Below are positions 40,859-49,178 of a stretch of DNA of 64,000 nucleotides, piece after piece (within the stretch, counting starts at the first letter, position 1; every line of letters begins with the position of its first letter). The position numbers and the translations under genes were made by a program. Location: assembly GCA_963736055.1 (NCBI GenBank), contig CAVTNM010000009.1:124001-188000 (forward strand), in the 5' to 3' direction. The notes beneath the pieces are model-generated. The model had not been told where the DNA came from and made no database searches. It saw nothing but the letters and a program-made list of their open reading frames with translations. Origin of the DNA: AC-32 sp963736055 (GTDB lineage Bacteria; Actinomycetota; Thermoleophilia; Gaiellales; Gaiellaceae).

Positions 40859-41002
40859 CTACGCCTGTCGAACCTCGTGGACGGCCTCGTCGCAGCCGGG
40901 GCAGTACCACAGCACCACCCGCTTCCCGTTACCACCGACGAGCGCCCGGTCAAGCTCGACGAGCATCGGGCGGCCGCAGGTGCAGACCTTCGGGCCAGTC
41001 AC
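40859..41002 (-). CDS. Small zinc-ribbon protein (47 aa)
   Basis: Reads TGPKVCTCGRPMLVELDRALVGG and WYCPGCDEAVHEVRQA: C-T-C-G and C-P-G-C form a four-cysteine zinc ribbon. GTG 41002 overlaps the stop of the upstream HARE-HTH-like gene by 4 nt (GTGA), which sets the start. The two are translated together and may work together. Confidence 0.65.
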   Translation of the reverse strand: MTGPKVCTCGRPMLVELDRALVGGNGKRVVLWYCPGCDEAVHEVRQA

Positions 41003-41232
41003 GCCTTCGCCCGCTTGCGCCTGCTGTTGAGCTTGAACGTCCCGCGCGCGGTCTGGACGACGAGGCCGTCCGGCTTCTTCGCCTCGGCGTACAGGATCGA
41101 ATAGACGGTCTGCCCCGGCGTCTTCCCCTTGAGCGAGGTCGCCAGCGGCACCGCCACCTCGATGATCGCCGGGACGCGCATCCCGTTCCGCTTGCCCTTC
41201 AACACCTGCTCGATCGCCTGCTTGGTGGTCAT
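40999..41232 (-). CDS. HARE-HTH-like small DNA-binding protein
   Basis: The 77-residue product (TTKQAIEQVLKGKRNGMRVPAIIEVAVPLATSL..GKTPGQTVYSILYAEAKKPDG..GTFKLN) fits the HB1/ASXL/restriction-endonuclease HTH pattern: two helices, G-K-T-P-x-x-T-V-x-S-x-L-Y, and a final G-x-F-x-L strand. Such domains occur in restriction and chromatin proteins and are thought to recognise modified DNA. ATG 41232 is set by GAAGGAG upstream. It is followed by a zinc-ribbon gene. Confidence 0.65.
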   Translation of the reverse strand: MTTKQAIEQVLKGKRNGMRVPAIIEVAVPLATSLKGKTPGQTVYSILYAEAKKPDGLVVQTARGTFKLNSRRKRAKA

Positions 41233-41330
41233 CGCTACTCCTTCGGTTGGTGTGCATCGAGCATCACCAACGTCCATCGAGCAGGACAACAGCGCGGGGC
41301 GCTGTCGGGTCGTGCTGCTTGAGTGGCCGC

Positions 41331-41798
41331 ATGCATGACACCGTCGCGACCGTCCCAACGATGTTCGACGGCTTCGATGCCGCCCTCGCCCGGTGGCGGT
41401 CAGTGGAGCAGGCGCCCGGTGAACCGACGGAGACGTTCGCCCCGCTCATGGAGGTTCTCGAATGGGCGGCCTCCATTCACGAGCGTCTTGAGTACATCGA
41501 CTGGTCCCCCGATCTCCGGGGCCTTCGCTGGGCGCGGCATCGGTGCCGCCACGACTGGGCGAATGTGCTCGAGGTTCGTGGTCGCGACGAGCTCCGCCTA
41601 CACCCGAACGTCGACCGGGAATCGGTCCCGGCCTTCGAGTGGGCCTGGCGCTTGACGCTGCCCGAGGCGCAGCGCGTTCGGGAGCACCGCCGCGCCGACG
41701 AGGTCTACTACTACAGCCACCTCGCGGGCAAGCCGGCGCGCGTCACGCTGAACTTGGTCCGGGCGTTCTTCGTCGAACTGCGTCCCCACTACACGTAA
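41331..41798 (+). CDS. Island-encoded protein of unknown function
   Basis: A 155-residue protein from ATG 41331, rich in Trp/Arg/His (FEWAWRLTLPEAQRVREH; YYYSHLAGKPARVTLNLVRAFF). The helical pattern around WAASIHERLEYIDW resembles HEPN/Cthe-type helical bundles, but no Rx4-6H motif is present. A frame upstream of 41331 is open but unconvincing. No family recognised. Confidence 0.6.
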   Translation: MHDTVATVPTMFDGFDAALARWRSVEQAPGEPTETFAPLMEVLEWAASIHERLEYIDWSPDLRGLRWARHRCRHDWANVLEVRGRDELRLHPNVDRESVPAFEWAWRLTLPEAQRVREHRRADEVYYYSHLAGKPARVTLNLVRAFFVELRPHYT

Positions 41799-41985
41799 CG
41801 CGGCCGCAGGAGACGCGGCCCGAGGAGCCACTAGCGCGGCGGGCGCGCCGTCCCTAGTGTCGATGCGGGCCGGGAGCTCAACTGCGCGGGTGCCGACCGT
41901 GCGGGGCGTGACCATCGCTCCCGGCCCGTACGTCGGGCTCCGCGTCGGCCTCGGCGTCGGGGGTGGGCGTCAAACTTCGGGCCCG

Positions 41986-43068
41986 ATGCCCGAGGCCCCC
42001 ACTGACGTCTGGATCGCCCCGTACCTCCGACTCAGGGAGCGGGTCCGCGTTGCGCGCTGGGAGGTCATTCCCGCGGATGAGCTCGAGCTCGCCGACTGCG
42101 TCAGCCAGCACGCGCTAGATCAGGTAAACGGGCTGCTCAAGCTCTACCGCCGCCCGCGCCGCGTGCGGGGAGAAGGCCTCGGGAGCTTGTTCCGACATGG
42201 TCGAGAGCGCGTCGGTGAGAGCTACCAACGAAGGGACATCGGGACGCTGCACCGGGCCCTCCTCGTGGGCCTGCTCGACTCGAATCAGACGCCGTGGCGC
42301 GGTCCACTGAACGACCCGAACTGGGGTTGGGGAACCTCGACTTCGGATTCCGTCTTCCTCGTCGGGCACCGCATCGACCCCGACGGCTACGTCAGCGCCC
42401 AGTACGGGTGGATGATCACGACGCTCGAAGCGGGCCTGACGATCAAGGACGACCCGGAACTTACTCACCTGCCGAGCGAGATCGCCCCGCCTGCTGAGCA
42501 GCCGTTTCCGATGAGGGCCGCCGCGCCGGATCAGGAGTACGTGAACGAGCTGTTCAAGCTCCTCGCCGCTGGCGACGAGCGAGCGGCGCGGCTCGCAGGC
42601 GCGATCGACTGGCTCGACCTGGCCTGGCGCAACACGACCAGCGTGAACGAGGGCACCCGCATCCTGATGCTCAAGGCCGGGTTCGAGGCGCTGCTAGGCG
42701 CCAGCTATACGCTGCCGCAACAGCGAAGTGCCCTCGCCACCCTCCTCGGGGCCGAAGCCGGTCGGAGGCGATGGCAAACGCCGCTGGATCAGTTCGGCAG
42801 GCCGAAGCCGCGGAAGCAGATGACCGACGTCGAGTGGTGGTTCACGCGCTTCACCTGGCTCCGGAACGCGATCGCACACGGACGGGCCTCGGGCCGGGAC
42901 TGGGTGCATGGACACGTCAGGCACTACTGGCTGGCCGATCACTGGCTCCGCGCGGCGATCCGGGCCGAGGTGGCGGCAGTCACCGGGCTCGCCTACCTCC
43001 GTGAGCTCGACCCGATGCAGCGGGCCATGTTGCGGTTCCTCCACGAGAACCCGGAGGCGTTTACTTAG
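41986..43068 (+). CDS. HEPN-motif protein, candidate anti-phage RNase
   Basis: About 360 residues from ATG 41986 (an upstream GTG 41857 would add low-complexity residues). The C-terminal half has a HEPN-like helical domain (RILMLKAGFEALLGA ... WWFTRFTWLRNAIAHGRASG) with the Rx4H motif R-N-A-I-A-H that forms the active site of HEPN RNases. The N-terminal part resembles no family I know. Large proteins with a C-terminal HEPN occur in abortive-infection systems (for example ApeA-type). That role is inferred from the motif and from neighbouring restriction genes. Confidence 0.65.
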   Translation: MPEAPTDVWIAPYLRLRERVRVARWEVIPADELELADCVSQHALDQVNGLLKLYRRPRRVRGEGLGSLFRHGRERVGESYQRRDIGTLHRALLVGLLDSNQTPWRGPLNDPNWGWGTSTSDSVFLVGHRIDPDGYVSAQYGWMITTLEAGLTIKDDPELTHLPSEIAPPAEQPFPMRAAAPDQEYVNELFKLLAAGDERAARLAGAIDWLDLAWRNTTSVNEGTRILMLKAGFEALLGASYTLPQQRSALATLLGAEAGRRRWQTPLDQFGRPKPRKQMTDVEWWFTRFTWLRNAIAHGRASGRDWVHGHVRHYWLADHWLRAAIRAEVAAVTGLAYLRELDPMQRAMLRFLHENPEAFT

Positions 43069-43382
43069 AGCTCATCGCCAGCGCGCAGGTACAGGCGCCC
43101 GTCCGCCGAGAGCCGCGCGTGTGCATCGCCACCGTTGGCCTTCACCGACGCCGGGTCAAGCTGTCGCTGCGCGTCGAGCTCCTCGAATGCCTCCCAGTAC
43201 CACCCGTCGGCGATGACGTCGGCGTGGTCAGACATGAGCTCCTTGAAGCTGTGAAGGTGACCGGGGCTGAGCGCGTCGGCGTCTCGCAGGCGCACTCGAA
43301 GCAGGTCGACCAGTTCATCGAAGCTCGGTAGCTCGGTCACAACGTCATGCTGCTCCACGGGCCGGACGAGCCGGGGGTACAA
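43065..43382 (-). CDS. Island-encoded small protein, unknown
   Basis: Up to 105 residues; the real start may be the internal GTG giving VTELPSFDELVDLLRVRL. The acidic helical sequence has no recognised domain (SFKELMSDHADVIADGWYWEAFEELDAQRQ). It is convergent with the HEPN gene, overlapping by 4 nt. Confidence 0.5.
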   Translation of the reverse strand: MYPRLVRPVEQHDVVTELPSFDELVDLLRVRLRDADALSPGHLHSFKELMSDHADVIADGWYWEAFEELDAQRQLDPASVKANGGDAHARLSADGRLYLRAGDEL

Positions 43383-43414
43383 GGAGTTCGCACAACGTGG
43401 CGGACGGCGGCGCC

Positions 43415-44290
43415 TCAGATCTCGTCGAAGAAGTCCGCCCGGATCGTCACGTCCTCGATCTCGCGAACCGCCGTCTCGACGCCCAGCCCTTGTTCCTTCA
43501 TGAGGTCACAGAGGCGCTCACCGTCGATCAGGTCGATCGGAGGCGCTCCATCCCGTGTCGCCTCGTTCCTCGCCTCGGCGGTGAAGCTGCCGGTGGTGAT
43601 GAGGAGCCCCTTGTCGCCGCGGCCGGCCATCGCTCCCCTGAAGTCGCGAACGTCGGTCGGCCTGACGCTCCCACGGTGCCTCTTGCACTGGAAGAACACC
43701 TGGAAGCTCACCAGTGAGAGCCGGTAGACGCCGATCCCGTCGATGCCACCATCGCCGCTTCTCCCCGTCACAGTCGCGCTGATGAAGCCGGCCTCGCGGA
43801 GGAGGCGCGCCGCAAGACGCTCGAACTGATCGGGCTCTAGCTCTAGCAACCTCTCGATCAGCTCGTCCTTCCAGTTCCTCGAAACCTCGGGCTCGGCGTC
43901 TTCGTCTTCCTCGTCGGCGAGAAGTTCCTCCTCCTGTGGTCGACGGCGGATCTCCCAGTCCGCCCGAACTGCCGGTGGAACGCTCGCGACATCGGACGGG
44001 CTGAAATGACGACCCTGCTCAGTGAGGGACCAGACACCCCGCGCGCTGTTGTCGAGCAGTCCGGCGATCTTGAGGTGCGTCCGGGCCCACGCGAGCCGGT
44101 ACTCGAGCTCCGTCCTCGCACCGCCGGTGCCGTGCGGAACCGCTTGCGTCTCCTCGTCGTAGCCCTCGTTTTCGATGACGCGCTCGACGATCTCCTGGAT
44201 CGTGCCGGACCCACCGAGGTCGCCGAGTGCTCGTATCGTCGGCCAGTAGAGCTCTCGCACGGACGGCATCTTGGGAGGCACCGCTGCCAT
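43415..44290 (-). CDS. mrr: Mrr-type (type IV) restriction endonuclease
   Basis: The 291-residue protein has an N-terminal winged-helix Mrr_N domain (MPSVRELYWPTIRALGDLGGSGTIQEIVERVI ... YRLAWARTHLKIAGLLDNSARGVWSLTEQG). A C-terminal Mrr catalytic domain follows with the PD-(D/E)xK-like core D-G-G-I-D-G (SGDGGIDG) and Q-C-K (FFQCKRHRG), plus FRGAMAGRGDKGLLITTGSFT. Mrr enzymes cut DNA with foreign methylation and need no cognate methylase, and none is present in the island. An acidic linker (EEEELLADEEDEDAEPE) joins the two domains. Confidence 0.9.
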   Translation of the reverse strand: MAAVPPKMPSVRELYWPTIRALGDLGGSGTIQEIVERVIENEGYDEETQAVPHGTGGARTELEYRLAWARTHLKIAGLLDNSARGVWSLTEQGRHFSPSDVASVPPAVRADWEIRRRPQEEELLADEEDEDAEPEVSRNWKDELIERLLELEPDQFERLAARLLREAGFISATVTGRSGDGGIDGIGVYRLSLVSFQVFFQCKRHRGSVRPTDVRDFRGAMAGRGDKGLLITTGSFTAEARNEATRDGAPPIDLIDGERLCDLMKEQGLGVETAVREIEDVTIRADFFDEI

Positions 44291-44352
44291 TCTTCGTCAC
44301 CTCACGCCGGCCATGCAAGGTTCGACGGCGAGACGACCTCGACGGTGCGCCG

Positions 44353-44700
44353 CTAGAAGGCCGCGCCTCGGTCTGCTGCGCGCGAGCGCAAGATGCGAAC
44401 GAGCGTCTCACCGTGGCTCTCAGGCGGGAGCGGCAGGGTGGTCCGGGCGCCTCCATCGAACCCGCCCCGTGCGGGGGCGGGCTCCTTCGGCTCGACCTCG
44501 GGCTGGGCTGCTTGTACGCGCTCGACGACGCGCGCGGCGACCGCGTCGATGAACTGGTTGACCACGACTTCGTCATCGGCGGGTTCGGGTTGTGGAGCGA
44601 AGATTCGGCCGAGGCGCTCCCGCCGCTCCTGCTTCGCGAGGCGGCCGTCCGCGACGACCCGGCGTGGATCGGAGAACGGCACGTACTCGGAGTCGCTCAT
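44353..44700 (-). CDS. Island-encoded small protein, unknown
   Basis: The 115-residue product (SDSEYVPFSDPRRVVADGRLAKQERRERLGRIF, then VNQFIDAVAARVVERVQ and a Pro-rich tail) has no recognised domain. ATG 44700 overlaps the stop of the upstream coiled-coil gene by 4 nt, indicating a two-gene operon. Confidence 0.6.
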   Translation of the reverse strand: MSDSEYVPFSDPRRVVADGRLAKQERRERLGRIFAPQPEPADDEVVVNQFIDAVAARVVERVQAAQPEVEPKEPAPARGGFDGGARTTLPLPPESHGETLVRILRSRAADRGAAF

Positions 44701-45353
44701 ACCGACGCGGGCTCCGGTTCGTCGGCGGTCACGCCCTCACGCGGCCTCAGCTCGTCGCGAAGGACCGGGGCGACCTCACCGCCGTCCGAGAGCAGCCGCT
44801 CGGCTGCGCCGACGGCCGCCTCGCTTCGCGAGATGGCGACGTCACCGAACTTCGACTGACCCCGGACGGCCGTGATCAGCGCGTCGAGGCGCCGTGAGGC
44901 CGCGTCGCGCTTGTGCGCCGCCTCGACGAGTGCCGTGGCAGCGTCGTTCACCTTCCGCGCCGCCTCGGCACCCTCCTGCTCGACCTCGGCGACGAGCTCG
45001 CGGAAGTTCTCGGCGACGAACGCCTGCACCCGCCCCTGGTGGCCGTCGAGCGCCCCGCGGAGCGCAGACCTCTTCTCAGCCCAGTTGGCCGCGTGGGCGA
45101 CCTTCGCCTTCGTGAGCGCCTCCTCGGCCTTGCCGCGCTGCGCGGCGCTGACCTGCTCGCCCTCGAGCTCGCGCCTCTCAAGCGCCGTCAACTCGGCGCT
45201 CCGCTTCTCCAACATCGCGGCGGCGTCGCGCTGCTGCCGGTCGAGGGTGTTGAGCCGCTGCTCGAGCTCGGCCCGTGAGCCGACGAGCCGGGCGAGCTCG
45301 ACCGCAGCGTCGCAGCGCGGCTCGTCGAAGGCGAGTTGCCCGATCGAGCTCAC
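44697..45353 (-). CDS. Coiled-coil protein, unknown
   Basis: About 218 residues from GTG 45353, almost entirely heptad-like helix rich in Ala/Glu/Arg (ELEQRLNTLDRQQRDAAAMLEKRSAELTALERRELEGEQ ... KVNDAATALVEAAHKRDAASRRLDALITAV). It resembles phage or plasmid scaffolding/structural coiled coils, but without a diagnostic motif. It is coupled to the 44353 gene. Confidence 0.6.
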   Translation of the reverse strand: MSSIGQLAFDEPRCDAAVELARLVGSRAELEQRLNTLDRQQRDAAAMLEKRSAELTALERRELEGEQVSAAQRGKAEEALTKAKVAHAANWAEKRSALRGALDGHQGRVQAFVAENFRELVAEVEQEGAEAARKVNDAATALVEAAHKRDAASRRLDALITAVRGQSKFGDVAISRSEAAVGAAERLLSDGGEVAPVLRDELRPREGVTADEPEPASV

Positions 45354-45449
45354 ACGCCCAGGGTATCGCAGCGATGAGCGATCGTTGCCACGATCGACGA
45401 CAGCGGTCATGGATCGTCTTGGCGAGGGTTGGGTGGCGGGCAAGAGCCT

Positions 45450-45455
45450 TATAGT
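45450..45455 (+). promoter_or_regulatory. -10 box of the GAP-family gene (leaderless)
   Basis: TATAGT, 7 nt before GTG 45463, the best -10 match in the island. Confidence 0.5.
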
Positions 45456-45462
45456 CCCGTCG

Positions 45463-46142
45463 GTGCTGGCGGCGCTCGCGGTCGTCATCCCGCTCGGCCT
45501 GGGCGGAGCGGTTAGCCCCGTCGATGTTGACGGAGCAAACCGTGCTCCTCGCCGGTCCCGACGGTGGTAGGGCAGGCGCACGCTACGCCGCCGGGGTGGT
45601 CCTTACCACGTTCGTGATCGTCGTCGGCATCGTGCTGTTCGGACGCGCGATCTCGCTCCCGACCAAGCCGCACTTCGACGCGACGCTCGACCTCGTTCTC
45701 GGCCTGGTCTTGGTCACCGTGGCTGTTGTCGTTTTCGTCTTGGGACGGCGCCGTGGCGGGTCGCCGAGTCGCGAGGGCGGCGACGACCGCCGGCCTGCGA
45801 GTGGTTCGCGCCGGGCTCGGGCGGCGTTTCCCTTCGGCGTGTTCTCGATGGCGACGAACGTCACGACGCTGGCCCTGCTCGCAGCGGCCGCCAGAGAAAT
45901 CTCGAGGGCTCGACGCTGAGATCGCATCTGTCGCGGTGCTCGTCCTCTTGCTCGTCGGCCTGGTTACAACGACGGTGTGGGTGCCCCTCGCCCTGACCAG
46001 GGCTGCCCCAGGTTCCAGCCAGCGCGCGTTCGCTGCTCTGCGCGAGCAGATCGCTCGCCGCGGTCGCGTGGTCACTGTCGGACTGCTCGGCGCCGCTGGG
46101 CTGTTCTTCATCGGACGCGGGCTCATTCGGCTGCTCGGCTGA
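45463..46142 (+). CDS. GAP/LysE-like membrane protein, two frameshifts
   Basis: After removing one base at about 45523 (GTC-G-ATGTTG) and one in the G-run near 45914, a 225-residue protein appears. It has six hydrophobic segments in the GAP-family pattern: LAALAVVIPLGLGGAVSPV, a cytosolic GRAGARYAAG, VVLTTFVIVVGIVLFG, LVLGLVLVTVAVVVFVLG, a basic loop, FPFGVFSMATNVTTLALLAAA, VAVLVLLLVGLVTTTVW and a final helix. Family members are thought to export amphipathic lipids or peptidolipids. GTG 45463 begins right after a -10 box. Both shifts are insertions. Confidence 0.7.
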
Positions 46143-46295
46143 TGGATGGGCGCCCCAGGGCGGCCCGTGGAGCCGGCCGGGCAGGGGCAGTGACCCCTCT
46201 CGCGCGATCAGCGCGACGGCGTTCCGGGTCGCCGCGAAAAAAACTCGCGAAAACGATCAGCGTCATCAGCGGCGGACGATGAAAACTTCCTCAGT

Positions 46296-46868
46296 TCACC
46301 CGTCGTCGTCTTGAGGCTCGAAGGCCGCCGCCATCGCTGCCGACGCCCCGACGGCGTCCGCCACGGCCTCGACAGGCAGACGGATCGTGACCTCACGCCC
46401 GAGCGGATCAACCGCCGAGAGGTACAGCTCGTCGGAATACACGAGCTCCTCAAGTCGGCTCAGTGAGAAGCGGAATGTGCGGGCCTCGCCCGGCCGCAGC
46501 ATCACTCGTTCAGGCTCGCCGTCGGCGAGCACCGCTGAGCCGCCGGGCGGCTCTGTGCTGGGCGCTCTGATCAGACGGCGGAGCGTTCTGATCGGGCGGC
46601 GGAGCAGGCCCGGGTAGTTCCTGGGAGGGCGCGGCCACCGGAGAGGGGAATCTTGGATCGCGACCTCCTCGACAACGAGCGGCTGGCGACCGTCATTCAC
46701 GGCGGTAACCTCGAGTTGCTGCTCATGCCGCGAGAAGCGGACGCTCCACCTGAGCGCGAGCCGTGCCCGGTCCCGGCGGTAGGTCATGACCGCAACGACC
46801 GCGCCGAAGGCGACGATGCTGAGGCTCAAGATGCTGAGAACTCGCGCGAGAGTGTCTGCGACGACCAC
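46296..46868 (-). CDS. Single-helix membrane protein, unknown
   Basis: 190 residues from GTG 46868: N-terminal helix (VLSILSLSIVAFGAVVAVMTY), a basic stop-transfer RRDRARL, then a beta-rich soluble domain (WSVRFSRHEQQLEVTAVNDGRQPLVVEEVAI ... MLRPGEARTFRFSLSRLEELVYSDELYLSAVDPLGREVTIRLP). TAGGGT lies 10 nt before the start. No family recognised; the domain pattern resembles Ig-like or lipid-sensing modules. Confidence 0.6.
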   Translation of the reverse strand: MVVADTLARVLSILSLSIVAFGAVVAVMTYRRDRARLALRWSVRFSRHEQQLEVTAVNDGRQPLVVEEVAIQDSPLRWPRPPRNYPGLLRRPIRTLRRLIRAPSTEPPGGSAVLADGEPERVMLRPGEARTFRFSLSRLEELVYSDELYLSAVDPLGREVTIRLPVEAVADAVGASAAMAAAFEPQDDDG

Positions 46869-47146
46869 GTCGCCGCGGACCCTACGGCAGTCAGATGTGC
46901 GGCTCAGGTCGCGCTGGATGCGGAAGGGGTCCGCGCAGCCGAGGCCGACGCGCCGATCGACTCTCTGTGCCGCCCGCTCGACGGCCATCGCTGAGGGGGC
47001 CTCCGACGCGGCCGCTACGGTACGAGGTGCGATCGGAGCTTGAGCACTCCGGGGGCCGGGACATCCCGGCCCCTCGCATGTCCGTCCGACGCGATCTCTA
47101 GGGTCGGCGCCCTAGTGCTCAAGCTCGACGCGACCCCTTCGATCTG

Positions 47147-47758
47147 ATGAAGGCCTCGGGGTGCGATGCCATCGGTGTCGCGGAAGCGGAGGAGCTCGCC
47201 GACGCCGACGTCGTCGTGGTCTTGGACGTGCTCGCCGATCTGCGGAGTCGCGTCGTCGACGATCCGCAACTCGCCCACTTCCATCAGCATGCCGTGAGCA
47301 GCGCCGCGGCGGACAAGGACTCCCTCCTCAGGCTCTCGTCCGAGCTCTCCGTCCTGTTCGCGTGGTTCCTCCAACGCTGGCTCAAGGTGGCGAGCGTCGA
47401 TGACGAGGAGAGGCCGCGCGTCGAACAGATGTGGGAGCAGATCAAGCGGCGCGGTGCGGGCGTGCTGTGGGAGCGCGACCCGGTCCTGATCCGGGACACG
47501 ATCAAGGTCGTCCGCTCGCACCCGAGGTTCGACGGGCTCGTGCCGATCCCGAAGCAGGTGCTCCGCCAGGGTCCGAATCGCGTCGTCGTCACACCACGCG
47601 GCACGACCCGCGAAGCGGGCAGTCGCCGCAGCCGTACCCGCGCTCGCGCGAGCGCGGGCCGCGACGGCCCGTCATCCGACGACGACGCCGACGCTGACCC
47701 CGTAGGCCGCGCGACGCGCGGCCGTCGCGGCGTGGTCCCGTGGAGGGCCCGGCCGTGA
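47147..47758 (+). CDS. Island-encoded protein, unknown
   Basis: 203 residues: an acidic N-terminal half (DAIGVAEAEELADADVVVVLDVLADLRS), a helical middle (LLRLSSELSVLFAWFLQRWLKVASVDDEERPRVEQMWEQIKRRG) and a disordered Arg/Ser/Asp C-terminus. An antisense frame over 47015-47521 is also open but less protein-like. The next gene starts inside its stop codon (GTGA), which supports this strand. Confidence 0.5.
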   Translation: MKASGCDAIGVAEAEELADADVVVVLDVLADLRSRVVDDPQLAHFHQHAVSSAAADKDSLLRLSSELSVLFAWFLQRWLKVASVDDEERPRVEQMWEQIKRRGAGVLWERDPVLIRDTIKVVRSHPRFDGLVPIPKQVLRQGPNRVVVTPRGTTREAGSRRSRTRARASAGRDGPSSDDDADADPVGRATRGRRGVVPWRARP

Positions 47759-48264
47759 ATCGCGGCTCGATCCCCGACCGCTTCGGGCCCGACTACCGGG
47801 CGGCCGTCTTCGCGGTGAGGCCGCGCAGCACACCGGGGGTCGTGCTCGCGTGGGTCCTGCTTGACGAGGTCTTCCGCACGAGGTCGACGACCGTCGTGCT
47901 CGGTCAGCGCCTCCTCCGCGACCTGACGCACCTGCACGGCCGCTCGCTTGACCGCGGCCGCGACTGGCTCGTCGAGCACGAGCTTCTGATCGTCAACTCC
48001 GTCGTGCGAGGGCAGTCCGGGCGCACCGAGTGGACGTTGCGAATGCCCGCGCGGGCGCGGTCATTCCCGGGCTCGATGAATGACCGCACGAATGACCGCA
48101 CGAATGACCGCGTCGGCGCGGACACGGTTCCGGGTCCGCTTCCTTCGCTCGCTTCGCTCGCTCCGCGCGCGCACGGGCGCGCGGGCGCGCGCGAGGCGGC
48201 GCCGGCGCAGACGAACGAGCGACCGAACATCAAGAACCCGAACCCGAAGGAGCGAGGGTCGTGA
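47755..48264 (+). CDS. Probable winged-helix DNA-binding protein of the island
   Basis: 169 residues from GTG 47755, overlapping the upstream stop by 4 nt. The N-terminal half looks like a winged helix (VVLAWVLLDEVFRTRSTTVVLGQRLLRDLTHLHGRSLDRGRDWLVEHELLIVNSVVRGQSGRTEWTLRM), as in replication or regulatory proteins that read a helix plus a wing ending in a beta-hairpin. The C-terminus contains the repeat NDRTNDRTNDR, encoded by three 12-bp DNA repeats (see 48057-48112), then low-complexity sequence. Replication or control of the element is a guess. Confidence 0.5.
   Translation: MNRGSIPDRFGPDYRAAVFAVRPRSTPGVVLAWVLLDEVFRTRSTTVVLGQRLLRDLTHLHGRSLDRGRDWLVEHELLIVNSVVRGQSGRTEWTLRMPARARSFPGSMNDRTNDRTNDRVGADTVPGPLPSLASLAPRAHGRAGAREAAPAQTNERPNIKNPNPKERGS
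48057..48112. repeat. Iteron-like direct repeats with an inverted copy
   Basis: GCGGTCATT (48057-48065) is followed by three direct copies of GAATGACCGCAC at 12-bp period (48078, 48090, 48102; the last diverges at its end). The first arm and the AATGACCGC of the copies form an inverted repeat. Iteron-plus-dyad layouts are typical of plasmid origins or operator arrays, but this block lies inside a coding sequence. Confidence 0.6.
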
Positions 48265-48318
48265 CCGACTGACATCTGGACCGAGGTCAGGGCGCGCGCC
48301 GTCGCCCTATTCCGCGAC

Positions 48319-48759
48319 GTGCCGCACGACGAGACGGAGCAGGTGGTGCGCGAGGTCTTCAAACGCTCGCCGCGGCTGGTCGTCGACGCGGTCGAACACG
48401 TCGGCGAGCGGGTTCAGCGAGGGAAGGTCCACAACGGCTGGGCCGTGTTGCTCGTGCATCTGCGCCGCGCCGAGAGCTCGACCGAGCTCGTGGTCACCGA
48501 CGAGAGCGAGCGCGCGCGTCGGATCGCGCAGGCCGAGGAGTGGGTGCGGAACGCCGGGCTCCTGTTCGTGAGCGAGGCGGAGGTTGAGGACGAGCTGTTC
48601 GGCGAGCGAGGCAGGCTCCGCACCTGGGCCGACGACGTCGTCCGCGAGCGCCTCCTCACGCTCTGGCGCGAACAACGGCCAACTGGCGAGCAGATCGAGC
48701 GCGAGGAGCTCGGGCGAGCTGAGAACTACCGGCGCCGCATGCGAAGGACCAGTCCTTGA
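48319..48759 (+). CDS. Island-encoded protein, unknown
   Basis: A 146-residue Glu/Arg-rich helical protein (HDETEQVVREVFKRSPRLVVDAVEHVGERVQRGK ... NAGLLFVSEAEVEDELFGERGRLRTWADDVVRERLLTLWREQRPTGEQ). No domain recognised. It follows the winged-helix gene by 54 nt on the same strand and precedes the excisionase-like gene. Confidence 0.5.
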   Translation: MPHDETEQVVREVFKRSPRLVVDAVEHVGERVQRGKVHNGWAVLLVHLRRAESSTELVVTDESERARRIAQAEEWVRNAGLLFVSEAEVEDELFGERGRLRTWADDVVRERLLTLWREQRPTGEQIEREELGRAENYRRRMRRTSP

Positions 48760-48904
48760 GCGCGTTCTCAGAAGCGAGGACGGCCAGTTCGCCCTCGTCG
48801 CGAGTTCCTTCCCGCCCAGGACGCTCGCGGCCTTACCCGCGTCCTCAGGGCCGTAGGTCGCCGTTCGGGCCCGCGCCGGCGAGCGCGCGTGGCGAGGTCG
48901 CCGC

Positions 48905-49177
48905 GTGAGCGAGCCCCTGCTCACCGCGCGCGAGCTCGGCGAGCGGATCGGGTTGAAGCCCGACACCGTGCTCGACAAGTGGGAGCGGGGCGAGCTTCCG
49001 GGCTACAAGTTCGGCCTGTCGCCGAACGCTCCCGTCCGCTTCGACCTCGACGAGGTCCTCGCCTCTGGACGTAAGGGCCGGGCGCGGGAGGAGGGTTACC
49101 AGCGCTCCCGACCGCGGACCCGGCCCGTAGAGGATTCTTCCTCGTACCAGCGCTCTACGAACGAGGAGGAAATCTGA
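48905..49177 (+). CDS. xis: Excisionase-like helix-turn-helix protein
   Basis: The 90-residue protein has an N-terminal MerR/AlpA-type winged helix (LLTARELGERIGLKPDTVLDKWERGELPGYKFGLSPNAPVRFDLDEVLAS, residues 5-55), the usual fold of recombination directionality factors. The tail has two short YQRS repeats. GTG 48905 has GAGG upstream. It ends 1 nt before the integrase ATG, the classical xis-int order, so it likely controls excision. Confidence 0.75.
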   Translation: MSEPLLTARELGERIGLKPDTVLDKWERGELPGYKFGLSPNAPVRFDLDEVLASGRKGRAREEGYQRSRPRTRPVEDSSSYQRSTNEEEI

Positions 49178-49178
49178 A

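Noticed and set aside
47015..47521. Minus-strand 168-codon frame
   Set aside because: Opposes the 47147-47758 gene, whose strand is favoured by the 4-nt overlap with the next gene.
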